64,000 nt of DNA from Methylomonas aurea (GTDB lineage Bacteria; Pseudomonadota; Gammaproteobacteria; Methylococcales; Methylomonadaceae), in contig NZ_JANIBM010000001.1 in NCBI RefSeq assembly GCF_024505045.1, forward strand, positions 1 through 64,000. Reading direction: 5' to 3'. Within the stretch, counting starts at the first letter, position 1; every line of letters begins with the position of its first letter. Made by a program: the position numbers and the translations under genes. The notes under the pieces were generated by a model that had not been told where the DNA came from, searched no databases, and worked only from the letters and a program-made list of their open reading frames with translations. Positions 8,475-15,310 of the stretch are shown one piece after another.

Positions 8475-9745
8475 AGTGCGAATATCGTTGCGGTGGTTGT
8501 TGTTATGAACACCGGTCTCGAGCCGGATTGGATGTGGAAAGCGGTTTTGCTCGCGGCAAACGTGCGGGAACGGCCGGCGCTAAGGCAACGTCGAGCCAAG
8601 CCGTTGCCGGCGGCGCGAAAGGCGGCCGCATGCAGGCGGTAAAAAATTCGGGTGTCGGGAGCGACGCCAAAAGATTCGGCGCGGATTTGCTGAATGGTTT
8701 CAGCCGATACGGAAGGGGTGGAGCGAAACGCTAAAGAAATCGGGGCGGGGCTTGCGGAAACGGAAAGCGGCGGCGAAGTGCGGCCGACACCGCTGCTGAG
8801 CAGTTGGGTGCCCGGTGTCTGGTTGATATCCGGAAAGCGCTGTTTGAAACCGCTCAGGCAATTGCGGGCCATATCGGCCAGCGCCATCGCGCAGAAATCA
8901 AGCACAGGCAACGCGCACGCCGCAACCGATTCGGAGCCAGCGACCGCATGCCCGGCGGGCGGTTTGGCTAGAGCGGCTTTGGCGCTACTGTTCGCCGCCG
9001 CGCTATGGCAGGTCGCAGTTACCGCGACCGCGCCGGAAACTCGCTCCAGCCCGCCGCCGGGGTAGCCCGCCAAATTGCCGGAGTAAAACGCCGCATCCGC
9101 GTGCAAATGTTTCGAAGCGGCAGGTCCGGCGGCTTCGGCCGGGCCGGCTTTGGCCCATACCGCCTGCGAAAACATCGCGGTCAAAAGAAAAGTCGCGGCC
9201 AGCACCACCAACTTGGCGACCACGATGCCGGCGCCATGCAGCAGCAAAGTCGCCAGCATAAAGCCCAGGGTATAAGAGATCAGGCTGGCTGAGGCGGAAA
9301 TTTCCTGGCCGTGGGCAAAACCGTGAAAAAAGGCGAAAAAGGCGACGATCAAGACATTGACCTTGCTGCTGAAGCGGACCTTGCGCGTGATCAGCAGCGC
9401 GAATACCGCACATGACAACAGAACGATGCCTTCGACGCTGGGTATCGTGATCCCGGCAGCGCCGGCCAATCCGCCCAGACTCATCACGCCGACGAAGGCC
9501 AAGGGCAGCATCCAGATCGCTTGGCCGCGCAGCTGAGCGGCCCAAATCCCGACCGCCAACATCGCCAGCAAATGGTCCCACCCGGCCAGCGGATGGTTAA
9601 ATCCGTTATTCCAGCCCAGCGCATCCAAACCGATAAATTGCGCACCCACCAACGCCGCGAATGCAAGGAGCAGCAAGCCGAAACCCAACGGCCGCAGCCA
9701 AACGGGCAACTTGTGGAATGGGGTTTGGGAGCGGCGCAACTTCAT
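8471..9745 (-). CDS. HupE-like permease with a 220-residue unique C-terminal tail
   Basis: Residues 1-200 form a HupE/UreJ-type permease. They contain H51-PLAGW-D57-H58 and H141-GFA-H145-GQE, the two metal-site motifs, and about six helices. Family members normally stop near residue 190-210. Here the frame continues for another 224 residues, rich in Ala, Ser, Gly and Arg, with scattered Cys and His and no recognisable domain. The tail may be a real extension or former non-coding DNA added after loss of a stop codon. The ATGA overlap with the receptor gene suggests translation really does reach its end. The gene is first in the minus-strand operon, 151 bases after nikR. Confidence 0.7.
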   Translation of the reverse strand: MKLRRSQTPFHKLPVWLRPLGFGLLLLAFAALVGAQFIGLDALGWNNGFNHPLAGWDHLLAMLAVGIWAAQLRGQAIWMLPLAFVGVMSLGGLAGAAGITIPSVEGIVLLSCAVFALLITRKVRFSSKVNVLIVAFFAFFHGFAHGQEISASASLISYTLGFMLATLLLHGAGIVVAKLVVLAATFLLTAMFSQAVWAKAGPAEAAGPAASKHLHADAAFYSGNLAGYPGGGLERVSGAVAVTATCHSAAANSSAKAALAKPPAGHAVAGSESVAACALPVLDFCAMALADMARNCLSGFKQRFPDINQTPGTQLLSSGVGRTSPPLSVSASPAPISLAFRSTPSVSAETIQQIRAESFGVAPDTRIFYRLHAAAFRAAGNGLARRCLSAGRSRTFAASKTAFHIQSGSRPVFITTTTATIFAL

Positions 9746-9896
9746 GGTTTAGCGACGAAAAAAGCCTTTTGCAGTCAATTCAAATGCCCGTTAAGACGAA
9801 TGGGCAACGAATCATACGACACATAGCACATTTTTAAAAATTATGAATAATAAATAAAATGTCTTATCATGCGCCGCATCGGGCTTCCTACCCGAC
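9746..9896 (-). promoter_or_regulatory. Promoter region of the receptor/HupE/CobN operon
   Basis: This 151-base gap between nikR and the first hupE-like gene has a very AT-rich core (about 9828-9866), as expected for a promoter. One TCATAC, which is a NikR half-site in enterobacteria, lies at 9812-9817, but its GTATGA partner is absent at the expected distance. A weak hairpin (CGGG/CCCG type, 9878-9896) just after nikR has no T-run. Confidence 0.4.
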
Positions 9897-10364
9897 TCAG
9901 CTATGCGGATGTATATGCGAATGGCTATGGCCGTGGTGATCGTGCTGGTGAGTACCGGTCGCCATTTTGACCGGTACCAGATTGAGCGAGGCGTGGCGGA
10001 CGCCGGTTTCGGCGGACAGCTTGTCGGCGAACGCCCGGATGCGCGCGGTCAATCCGCGTAGAAACAAGGTTTCCAGGCAGTCGTCGTGATCCAGATGCAC
10101 GTGCATCGACGATACCACCAGATCGTGGGCGTCGTGCTGGTGGCCGGTCAGGCGCTCCGCCAGGTTGCGTTCGTGGTGGTTGTAGACATAGGACAGCGTG
10201 GCGATGCTGTAAATGGCTTGATCCTGTTTCAGCCGTTTGGTCTCGATTTCCTTGCGCAACAGGTCGCGGACGGCTTCGGAGCGGTTGGAATAGCCGCGGG
10301 CGGCGATCCATTGGTCGAACTCCGCCGCCAGCTCGTCGCTGAGAGAGATAGTAAAACGTTCCAC
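9897..10364 (-). CDS. nikR: Nickel-responsive transcriptional regulator NikR
   Basis: A 155-residue protein with an N-terminal ribbon-helix-helix DNA-binding domain (residues 1-45, FTISLSDELAAEFDQWI) and a C-terminal ACT-like nickel-binding domain. The four ligands of the high-affinity nickel site are all visible: H77, H88, H90 and C96, each one residue later than H76, H87, H89 and C95 of E. coli NikR. The C-terminus has an additional His-rich tail (about residues 137-155, HQHDHHGHSHSHIH), which could bind further metal. It is encoded on the same strand as, and directly upstream of, the HupE/receptor/CobN operon, so it is likely the nickel sensor for those genes and possibly for itself. Confidence 0.92.
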   Translation of the reverse strand: MERFTISLSDELAAEFDQWIAARGYSNRSEAVRDLLRKEIETKRLKQDQAIYSIATLSYVYNHHERNLAERLTGHQHDAHDLVVSSMHVHLDHDDCLETLFLRGLTARIRAFADKLSAETGVRHASLNLVPVKMATGTHQHDHHGHSHSHIHPHS

Positions 10365-10386
10365 AGCAAGCTCCTGTTCTTATAGT

Positions 10387-10412
10387 CGTTATAGGAGCCG
10401 GCGATTATAACG
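10387..10412. promoter_or_regulatory. Perfect 7-bp dyad in the nikR promoter region
   Basis: CGTTATA (10387-10393) and TATAACG (10406-10412) form a perfect inverted repeat with a 12-base spacer. It lies 23 bases upstream of the nikR start codon and on the other side faces the plus-strand gene at 10502. Spacing and size are close to NikR operators (about 28 bases overall), but the half-site sequence differs from the enterobacterial GTATGA. It could serve nikR autoregulation or the divergent operon. Confidence 0.4.
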
Positions 10413-10501
10413 CAAGCGGAACCCGCACCGCGCCAGCGGCAAAGCGGGTTATTTATGAAAAGAGCCGGGGTTACCGGCCGCGATTCTTAGGGAGAGGCTG
10501 A

Positions 10502-11080
10502 ATGTCCACAGGACATTACACACATGACAATTTCGGCAAAATCGTGATTCGCGCGCAAGTGGGGATTGCACTGGCCCTATTACTCTGTTTACCGCTCGCC
10601 AATTTCTGGTTTCCCAGCGCCTACAGCCTCAAGGCCGGCATCCACGGCCTCAGCGCCATTCTGGCGTTGGTCGTCGGTACTTATTTGACGCATAGGGCCT
10701 TGCCGTTGATCAAAGGCATGCACGTCAATCTGGAGTCGCTGCGCCGCTGGCTACTGGTAGCCACCCTGCTGAACTTGGCCGGCGCGATCAGCGGCAACTG
10801 GATCTACATGCGTTACCGCGGCCAGGACGGTCCCCGCGACTGGATTTTGGAGCGGGTACCCGCAATTCACAACGTGCTGATGGAGTTCAAAGAGTTCGTC
10901 TCGTTGTTTCCGTTCCCATTGATGCTGTCGGCCACCGCGCTGTTGTATTACTACGGCTTGCCGATGCAGACCCGACGTGACCTGTGCCGCTTCGTCGGCA
11001 TCACGATCCTGGTGTCGTGGAGTTTTCTGATGCTCGGTTTCGTGGTCGGCCTGGTGCTGGCCAAACTGCGCTTCGTTTGA
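10502..11080 (+). CDS. Four-helix inner-membrane protein, function unknown
   Basis: A 192-residue protein that I do not recognise by family. It has four hydrophobic segments (about residues 20-37, 47-66, 82-103, 135-154), with a further one at the C-terminus (about 165-187). Several His residues lie in or near helices (H49, the TH pair near 64-65, H74, and the AIH around 123), so haem or metal binding is conceivable. A GGGAGAGG ribosome site precedes the ATG. It is the first gene of a plus-strand set that includes a CopC-like protein and a c-type cytochrome, which suggests a role in periplasmic copper or electron handling. That role is inferred from context only. Confidence 0.6.
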   Translation: MSTGHYTHDNFGKIVIRAQVGIALALLLCLPLANFWFPSAYSLKAGIHGLSAILALVVGTYLTHRALPLIKGMHVNLESLRRWLLVATLLNLAGAISGNWIYMRYRGQDGPRDWILERVPAIHNVLMEFKEFVSLFPFPLMLSATALLYYYGLPMQTRRDLCRFVGITILVSWSFLMLGFVVGLVLAKLRFV

Positions 11081-11094
11081 ACCAGGAACGCCTG

Positions 11095-11505
11095 ATGCAA
11101 CAACAATCCGAATCGAATATTCAAGCGCTACGCTCCGGCCCGGTCGTGGCGGCCAGCCTGGCGTTACTGCTGGCGTTTTTGACGTTGATGGTCAGCCACC
11201 ATATTTCCCGGCTTTCGCCCGGCCTGGACAAGCTGGTGCATAGCTACGGTTACTGGATTCCCGGCTCGCAAGGCAAGGGGCCGGACGGCAGCATCGGCTC
11301 TTACACCGGCAAGGAAACGCTGGCCATCGGCGTCTGGCTGTTGAGTTGGTTGGCATTCCACCTGATGTGGCGCAAACAGGACCTGGACTTGGCGATCTGG
11401 ACCCGGATTTTCGTCATCAGCCTGATCGTTATTACGCTGGGTTTTTTCCACCCGTTGTCAGACCCGCTGGTACTGTTAATCGCCGGTTTTTTTGGCTTGC
11501 CCTGA
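11095..11505 (+). CDS. Small membrane protein of the CopC-containing set
   Basis: A 136-residue protein with about three hydrophobic segments (near residues 15-35, 64-82, 92-132). Between the first two is a polar loop with HHISRLSPGLDKLVHSYGYW, so its His pair may face the periplasm. No family is recognised. It begins 14 bases after the preceding gene and ends eight bases before the copC-like gene, so co-transcription is very likely. The ATG at 11095 is chosen because it follows AGGAACGCC and avoids overlap with the upstream gene. Confidence 0.6.
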   Translation: MQQQSESNIQALRSGPVVAASLALLLAFLTLMVSHHISRLSPGLDKLVHSYGYWIPGSQGKGPDGSIGSYTGKETLAIGVWLLSWLAFHLMWRKQDLDLAIWTRIFVISLIVITLGFFHPLSDPLVLLIAGFFGLP

Positions 11506-11513
11506 GGAAAACC

Positions 11514-11903
11514 ATGCCCAAGTTTTTGAATCTACTCGTCCCCATATTGCTGGCCTTGACCAGCCCAGCCGGCCTGGCCGAAGGCGTATTGTTGAAATCG
11601 GAGCCGAAAAACAACGCCGAAGTGAGCAATTTCGACGGCACCGTCAAATTCTGGTTCAGCGGCAATGTCGGCGAACGCTCGCCGTCGGTCGTCGTGGTCG
11701 ATGCCCACGGCAAACGGGTCGACAACGGCGACACCCGTCTGGTGTTGGGCGAACGCCACCGACTAGCCGCAACCACCCAAGCCCTGCCGCCCGGCCCTTA
11801 CGCCGTCCGCTATCGGGTGATTACCGAGGACGGGCTGGTGGTCAGCGGCATCTCCAAGTTTACCGTCGTCGCCGCAGCAGCGAGTACGGAGGCCAAGCCA
11901 TGA
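11514..11903 (+). CDS. copC: CopC-like periplasmic protein lacking the Cu(II) histidines
   Basis: A 129-residue secreted protein with the CopC/YobA immunoglobulin-like fold: signal peptide (1-22), LLKSEPKNNAEV at the mature N-terminus, a central KFWFSGNVGE and the closing PYAVRYRVITEDGLVVSG. CopC proteins carry copper in the periplasm. In canonical members the mature protein begins with His and the closing motif is DGH. Here the mature N-terminus reads EGVLL and the motif is DGL, so both usual Cu(II)-site histidines are missing. It may use other ligands, bind copper weakly, or work through a partner. The stop overlaps the next start as ATGA. Neighbouring genes are all envelope proteins. Confidence 0.75.
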   Translation: MPKFLNLLVPILLALTSPAGLAEGVLLKSEPKNNAEVSNFDGTVKFWFSGNVGERSPSVVVVDAHGKRVDNGDTRLVLGERHRLAATTQALPPGPYAVRYRVITEDGLVVSGISKFTVVAAAASTEAKP

Positions 11904-12523
11904 AAATATTACCGGCTATGATCCTGGCCGCTACCGCCCTCGGCCAAGCGCAGGCGTCGGTACCGCTGGGCGGCAACCGCAAAGGCGCCGACGGCAATTA
12001 CGACCTCTACGGTTGCATGCTGACCAACGACTATTACGTGGTCAATTTTTCCGCCTACCAGCTCGACCCGAACCAGGCCAAGGACGATAAATCCATACTC
12101 CAAGCCGAATGCGTCGATCTGCCGCGGGTCGGCAAAACCCAAATCGCCGTGGACCTGCTGGACCTGGACGTGCGGAAAAAACCGGTCGGCCTGAAGATTT
12201 TGCGCGAGGATGGTCAAGTGATCGCCGAAGTGCCGATGGCCGTGGTCAAGCAAGGCGTATTGACGGCCAGCGTGGATTTCAAAACCGCCGGCAAATACCA
12301 AGCGGTGCTGTCGGTGGAGGACTCCGATTTGCACACGCCGCCGGAAACCAGCGCCTTGCACATGCCGTTGACGGTCGCTATGGCCGTGGCGCCGTCGGCA
12401 GCCAATGCCGGCAGCGCCAAAGGGTTGGGCGTGGTGTTCGGCGTGCTGGGCCTTTGCCTGGCGTTGGCCGCCTACTATATCCCGCGGCTGCTAAAGCCGC
12501 GCACCGACGGCAGCCCGTCGTAA
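11900..12523 (+). CDS. Membrane-anchored periplasmic Cys/Met protein, PmoD-like candidate
   Basis: A 207-residue protein with a signal peptide (1-19), a soluble periplasmic domain and one C-terminal transmembrane helix (about 178-196, VVFGVLGLCLALAAYYIP) followed by a short basic tail. The N-terminal part has a GCM motif (near residue 37) and a second Cys about 30 residues later (AEC). This layout of periplasmic domain, Cys-Met pair and C-terminal anchor resembles PmoD, the copper protein of methane and ammonia oxidisers, but I cannot confirm homology by eye. Its start overlaps the copC-like stop in ATGA, so the two are probably translated together. A periplasmic copper role is inferred. Confidence 0.55.
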   Translation: MKILPAMILAATALGQAQASVPLGGNRKGADGNYDLYGCMLTNDYYVVNFSAYQLDPNQAKDDKSILQAECVDLPRVGKTQIAVDLLDLDVRKKPVGLKILREDGQVIAEVPMAVVKQGVLTASVDFKTAGKYQAVLSVEDSDLHTPPETSALHMPLTVAMAVAPSAANAGSAKGLGVVFGVLGLCLALAAYYIPRLLKPRTDGSPS

Positions 12524-12588
12524 CCTGTCGCCGATGCTGCGCGATTAGCGTGGCTCGATCCGGTCACCATTACTACCAGGAAACATTT

Positions 12589-13062
12589 ATGAGAGCGACA
12601 TTACCAAAACCGTTTACGGCTTTAATCCTGGCCGCCCTGCTTGGCGCCTGCGCCCATCCGGAACGGCATGGGCAGGAGATCGCCGGTTTCGTACCCGGCC
12701 TGGGCGAAATCATGGCCCAAACCGCCACTCGCCATGCCAAGTTATGGTTTGCCGGACAGGCGCAAAATTGGGATCTGGCTGCTTACGAAGTCGACGAACT
12801 GCACGAAGGCATCGAAGATGCCGGCAAATATCACCCGACCCACAAACAGATTCGCCAACCGATTCCCGATCTGTTGGCGCTGTATCTGGACCAACCCTTG
12901 GCCGAGCTGGATCAAGCCGTCACAGCCAAAAATCAACAGGCATTTATCGCGAATTACGATAAGCTTACCGCTGCCTGCAACGCCTGCCACCAAGCCACCG
13001 AATTCGGTTTCAACGTCGTGGTGCGACCCAGCTTCAACCCGTTCGCCAACCAGGCGTTCTGA
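12589..13062 (+). CDS. c-type haem lipoprotein (cytochrome c'-like)
   Basis: A 157-residue protein with a lipoprotein signal (LLGAC, lipid cysteine at 21), a helical body and a single haem c motif CNACH at residues 130-134, near the C-terminus. One CxxCH late in a small helical protein is the arrangement of cytochrome c' and related four-helix cytochromes. The protein is probably tethered to the outer or inner membrane facing the periplasm. It follows the copper-type genes by 66 bases with its own AGGAAA ribosome site. Its partner and redox role are unknown; electron transfer to or from the preceding metal proteins is plausible. Confidence 0.7.
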   Translation: MRATLPKPFTALILAALLGACAHPERHGQEIAGFVPGLGEIMAQTATRHAKLWFAGQAQNWDLAAYEVDELHEGIEDAGKYHPTHKQIRQPIPDLLALYLDQPLAELDQAVTAKNQQAFIANYDKLTAACNACHQATEFGFNVVVRPSFNPFANQAF

Positions 13063-13150
13063 GCGACGGCTTCGTTCGTTTAGCAGGGGCGGTTGCCGCG
13101 GCCCGGCGTTGCAGTTGCGGTAATTTATCCATTCTCAGCAAGCGAACACT

Positions 13151-13858
13151 ATGCGCAAATTTTTACCACGCCGGACGGCAGCCTGCCTGCTGTTGCCGGC
13201 AACATTCGCCGCGGCGGCCGGACCGGTGCGCGACGATTTCGGCGTCTGGATCAGCAATACTTACCAAACCGACTTTGGCGGCAGCCCCTATCTGGCTTTT
13301 TTGGAACTGGCGCCCAGAACCAAGACCGACAACGACCAATTCGCCCAAATCATCGTCCGGCCGCTGGTCGGTTACAAGCTCACAAAAAAGTTGCAACTCT
13401 GGGCCGGCTACACCTGGCAAGGCGAATACAGCGAACAGACCGATTTCGAATTGGCCACCAACGATGCGATGCAACAGTTGCAATGGGTAGACAACTGGTC
13501 GCCGGAGTGGAATTTTCAGTACCGTTTCCGGTTGGAGCAACGCTTTTTCTCCGAGGAAGACAACGTCGCCCACCGCATGCGCCACCGCTTTCGTTTGGTG
13601 TACTCGATACCCGACACCAAAGCCTATCTGATCGGCATCGACGAGCTCTTCGTCTATTTCAATTCGTTCGACGACGGCCGTCTGGCACGTTCGGTGCAAA
13701 CCGGCATCAACCAGAACCGCAGTTATGTCGGCGTAGGTTATAAACTGACACCGCAACTGAATGTCGATACCGGCTACCAATTACAATACGTGCATAACTA
13801 CGGCGCGCCGGATTTGGTCAACCATGTCTGGTTTACCAACATCAACGTCAACTTCTGA
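13151..13858 (+). CDS. DUF2490 outer-membrane protein
   Basis: A 235-residue secreted protein with a signal peptide (1-23) and alternating beta-strand pattern throughout (for example KLQLWAGYTWQGEY and WNFQYRFRLEQRFF), ending in the outer-membrane-type terminal phenylalanine (INVNF). This matches DUF2490, a family of predicted outer-membrane beta-barrel proteins of unknown role. It closes the plus-strand cluster, 88 bases after the haem lipoprotein. No plus-strand intrinsic terminator is seen after it, since the hairpin just downstream has its T-run on the other strand. Confidence 0.75.
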   Translation: MRKFLPRRTAACLLLPATFAAAAGPVRDDFGVWISNTYQTDFGGSPYLAFLELAPRTKTDNDQFAQIIVRPLVGYKLTKKLQLWAGYTWQGEYSEQTDFELATNDAMQQLQWVDNWSPEWNFQYRFRLEQRFFSEEDNVAHRMRHRFRLVYSIPDTKAYLIGIDELFVYFNSFDDGRLARSVQTGINQNRSYVGVGYKLTPQLNVDTGYQLQYVHNYGAPDLVNHVWFTNINVNF

Positions 13859-13874
13859 GGCGGTTCTGCCGCGC

Positions 13875-13901
13875 AAAAAAAAGGGCGGCTCAGGCCGCCC
13901 C
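13875..13901 (-). terminator. Rho-independent terminator of the 13944-14312 gene
   Basis: Read on the minus strand, GGGGCGGCC, a short TGA loop and GCCGCCC are followed by eight T. The stem is strong and the T-run lies on the minus strand only, so it ends transcription of the small gene starting at 14312. Confidence 0.8.
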
Positions 13902-13943
13902 TAGTCGATACATGAAATAGAAACAGCTGTAACTGACTTCCTG

Positions 13944-14312
13944 TTATTGGAATTTGGTCAGCCCGGCAAAGCCTTCGCGAGCTTCTTTCAGTTCTTGCTC
14001 CGCGCCGGCGAAATCGGATTTTTTAGCCAACTCTCTGGCTTTTTTCAGTTTCAAAACCACTTTGTCGCGCTCGAATTCGAATTTGTAGTTGGCGCTCAGT
14101 TCGCTGGCGTTCTCTGAAATTTCCTTGATCAAACTCGCGACTTTGGTCGAATCGGCAGAAGGAATCGCGTCCAAAGCGGCTTGCACCTTGGCATCCACTT
14201 CTTTCAATACCTCAGGCACGCTCTTTTTGGCTTCTTTGGCCAAGGTCGCGCCGGAAAAGCCCAGCATTGAAAAAAACAGGGTGAACGCGATTAAAACTTT
14301 TTTGAATGACAT
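13944..14312 (-). CDS. Small secreted helical protein, function unknown
   Basis: A 122-residue protein with a clear signal peptide (1-25, ending ATLAKEAKK) and a Lys/Glu/Ala-rich mature part predicted to be almost wholly alpha-helical, with no Cys and no recognised motif. A strong intrinsic terminator follows, so it is a well-delimited, probably well-expressed transcript. It lies downstream of the hupE gene at 14414-14980 on the same strand, with 101 bases between them. A periplasmic role linked to metal handling is possible from position only. Confidence 0.65.
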   Translation of the reverse strand: MSFKKVLIAFTLFFSMLGFSGATLAKEAKKSVPEVLKEVDAKVQAALDAIPSADSTKVASLIKEISENASELSANYKFEFERDKVVLKLKKARELAKKSDFAGAEQELKEAREGFAGLTKFQ

Positions 14313-14413
14313 GTTTACTCTCGATAATTAAATTGAACGATGGGGGTAAAGCGAAATTTCCTGGTTTGCGATTGAACTTGGCTGAACGGAACTCCTTTGG
14401 TTGAAATTATTGC

Positions 14414-14980
14414 TTAATTTATTCGGGCTGCGCCCCAGCGGGCTGGCGCGGCCAGCAATGCCGGGATGGCCCGATTTGCGGCAACGCCGAGCGCTAGTTG
14501 ACTCAAAGTCGCTAAGGTAAAACCTGCGGTATAACCGAGCGCGTCGCTATCCAGCCAAATATCGTAAGCATGGGCGTATCCATGGCATACCGCGACGCCG
14601 GCAATCACCGATAACGACAAAGCCCAATGCAATTGGCGTCCCGACGCCAGCAGTAAGCCCAGCACCAAAATGCCGGCGTACATCAGCGTTTCGGGATGGG
14701 CAATCTCCAGCGGAACCAAAGCCATTGCGCCGCCCACCAACAGCAACGCCAGGAATGACAGCGCCAGCGAGACGACGGCTCGAACATGGCCGCTGCGGCA
14801 GAGCCAAAAGCCGACCGCGAGCATCGTCAAGATATGGTCCGAACTGGAAAAAGGATGCAGCAATCCGCTACCGAAACCGATCGCTTCGCCGGCCTCATGG
14901 AAAGGATGGGCATAGGCCGGCATCGAACCGGCCGAAAACATTAATATCGTTAACAAAAAACGCTTGAAAGACTTGCTCAT
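14414..14980 (-). CDS. hupE: HupE/UreJ family metal permease
   Basis: A 188-residue permease of typical HupE length with a cleavable signal peptide (ending PAYA), the N-terminal metal motif H42-PFSSS-D48-H49 and a later CHGYAHAYD, and six hydrophobic segments. HupE/UreJ proteins transport nickel, cobalt or similar ions into the cytoplasm. The ATG at 14980 is chosen over an in-frame one at 14998 because AGAGG lies just upstream. It is the third HupE-type gene in this 15-kb stretch and sits downstream of a second TonB receptor gene. An operator-like inverted repeat is found about 150 bases upstream. Confidence 0.85.
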   Translation of the reverse strand: MSKSFKRFLLTILMFSAGSMPAYAHPFHEAGEAIGFGSGLLHPFSSSDHILTMLAVGFWLCRSGHVRAVVSLALSFLALLLVGGAMALVPLEIAHPETLMYAGILVLGLLLASGRQLHWALSLSVIAGVAVCHGYAHAYDIWLDSDALGYTAGFTLATLSQLALGVAANRAIPALLAAPARWGAARIN

Positions 14981-15125
14981 AGTGACCTCTGCCTGCAAAA
15001 GGTTATGGTGGACACTGAACCTGGTTCGAACGGCGCGCCACTCCGAAATGATGGTTTGGCGGCACCAGCCCGACTTTGGAGGGCGTCAGCGCCGGCACCA
15101 CGCAAACGAGGGCTATCTTAGCAAA

Positions 15126-15154
15126 AATATGAAGTTTTAATAATATTTCATATT
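15126..15154. promoter_or_regulatory. NikR-operator-like dyad upstream of hupE
   Basis: AATATGAA (15126-15133) and TTCATATT (15147-15154) are a perfect 8-bp inverted repeat. Read as ATATGA-N15-TCATAT, it differs from the enterobacterial NikR site GTATGA-N16-TCATAC by one spacer base and the outermost base of each half. It lies in an AT-rich patch between the receptor gene ending at 15311 and hupE. Confidence 0.45.
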
Positions 15155-15310
15155 GACCGCATGCCCGCGCCAATCAGCGGAATCTTGCCAGAGCAACATG
15201 ACAGGCTGTTGACCGGGCCGCCGCGTTACGCCAAAGCGAACATTCAGGGCGGGGTTCCGCCATTAAAACGCCCTTTTCCGCGGAACAGACGCAATCCCGA
15301 CAAAACCGAG

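Noticed and set aside
9812-9817. TCATAC as a NikR operator for the main operon
   Set aside because: Only one half-site is present; no GTATGA-like partner occurs 15-16 bases away on either side.
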